Positions 63,975-64,000 of a stretch of 64,000 nt of DNA are shown here, piece after piece. The position numbers and the translations under genes were made by a program. Below the pieces are notes generated by a model that worked only from the letters and a program-made list of their open reading frames with translations, made no database searches and was not told where the DNA came from. Location of the stretch: positions 186,001 to 250,000 of the forward strand of contig DATBRC010000020.1 in the NCBI GenBank assembly GCA_036560485.1, written 5' to 3'. Source of the DNA: DATBRC01 sp036560485 (GTDB lineage Bacteria; Pseudomonadota; Gammaproteobacteria; Burkholderiales; Burkholderiaceae_D). Each line of letters opens with the position of its first letter. The stretch's first letter is position 1.

Positions 63975-64000
63975 AGTCATGCCCTCATGGGTGTGAATCA

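Noticed and set aside
1..64000. CRISPR array, tRNA or rRNA genes, intact insertion sequence or prophage
   Set aside because: No regular spaced repeats, cloverleaf-like genes, transposase or phage structural genes were recognised.

Overview
The window reads as chromosomal DNA of a betaproteobacterium, most likely Oxalobacteraceae (Herminiimonas/Janthinobacterium-like). This rests on the families present (type IV pilus minor-pilin cluster, FolE2, DUF3579, VF530, EpsA-like regulator, CobD/CbiB-like protein), on the gene order rpsP-rimM-trmD-rplS, and on moderate GC with AT-rich intergenic gaps. No rRNA, tRNA, CRISPR array, prophage or intact insertion sequence was seen. Genes are dense on both strands. 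Function calls rest on motif and family recognition by eye; no database search was possible. Layout: 0-5.4 kb is a yej-type peptide ABC transporter (A, B, E and truncated F). 5.7-8.8 kb has fabI, an unknown membrane-anchored protein and a RhlE-type RNA helicase. 9.0-11.9 kb is a divergent pair, an EgtB/SenA-like protein facing selD, with an acetyltransferase overlapping selD; the pairing recalls selenoneine synthesis, but two expected metal-binding histidines are replaced. 12.0-15.3 kb has a periplasmic FKBP isomerase, then a SufR-like Cys-rich regulator divergent from a Tat-exported ferritin-like protein, a c-type cytochrome and the GTP cyclohydrolase FolE2. 15.3-18.8 kb has two CBS-domain membrane proteins (HPP family and ClC channel) around a MarR regulator. 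18.8-22.9 kb looks like an envelope-stress group (PRC-barrel, HdeD-like, DUF5335, YSC84 lipoprotein, CbpA). 22.9-26.6 kb holds housekeeping and signalling genes and a deletion scar joining the start of a histone-deacetylase-like gene to the end of a Pat-type protein acetyltransferase. 26.6-30.7 kb carries two lipase paralogues, about 86% identical by hand count, with matching leaders, around a HEAT-repeat protein; an EpsA-like LuxR regulator and a 21-bp perfect inverted repeat follow. 30.8-35.0 kb has a YgiQ-type radical SAM protein and a FimV-like protein. 35.3-38.8 kb is a zinc-uptake locus (permease, binding protein, porin-like protein, small Cys/His protein) with no ATPase gene. 38.9-41.5 kb has MgtC- and CorA-type proteins with a PilZ protein and a small membrane protein; fumC follows. 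44.4-51.7 kb is the operon pilE-fimT-pilV-pilW-pilX-pilY1, tightly overlapping and preceded by a good sigma-54-type promoter match. 52.2-56.9 kb has a GGDEF/EAL protein, DUF3579, a CobD-like protein and a Nudix hydrolase. 57.0-59.3 kb is the rpsP-rimM-trmD-rplS operon with a repeat between rimM and trmD. 59.5-64 kb has a TM2 protein, acyl-CoA dehydrogenase with both ETF subunits, and a TusA-like protein. The items most worth a second look are the EgtB/SenA-like protein with the altered metal site beside selD, the SufR-like/ferritin-like/cytochrome locus, the duplicated lipase leaders, and the deletion scar.
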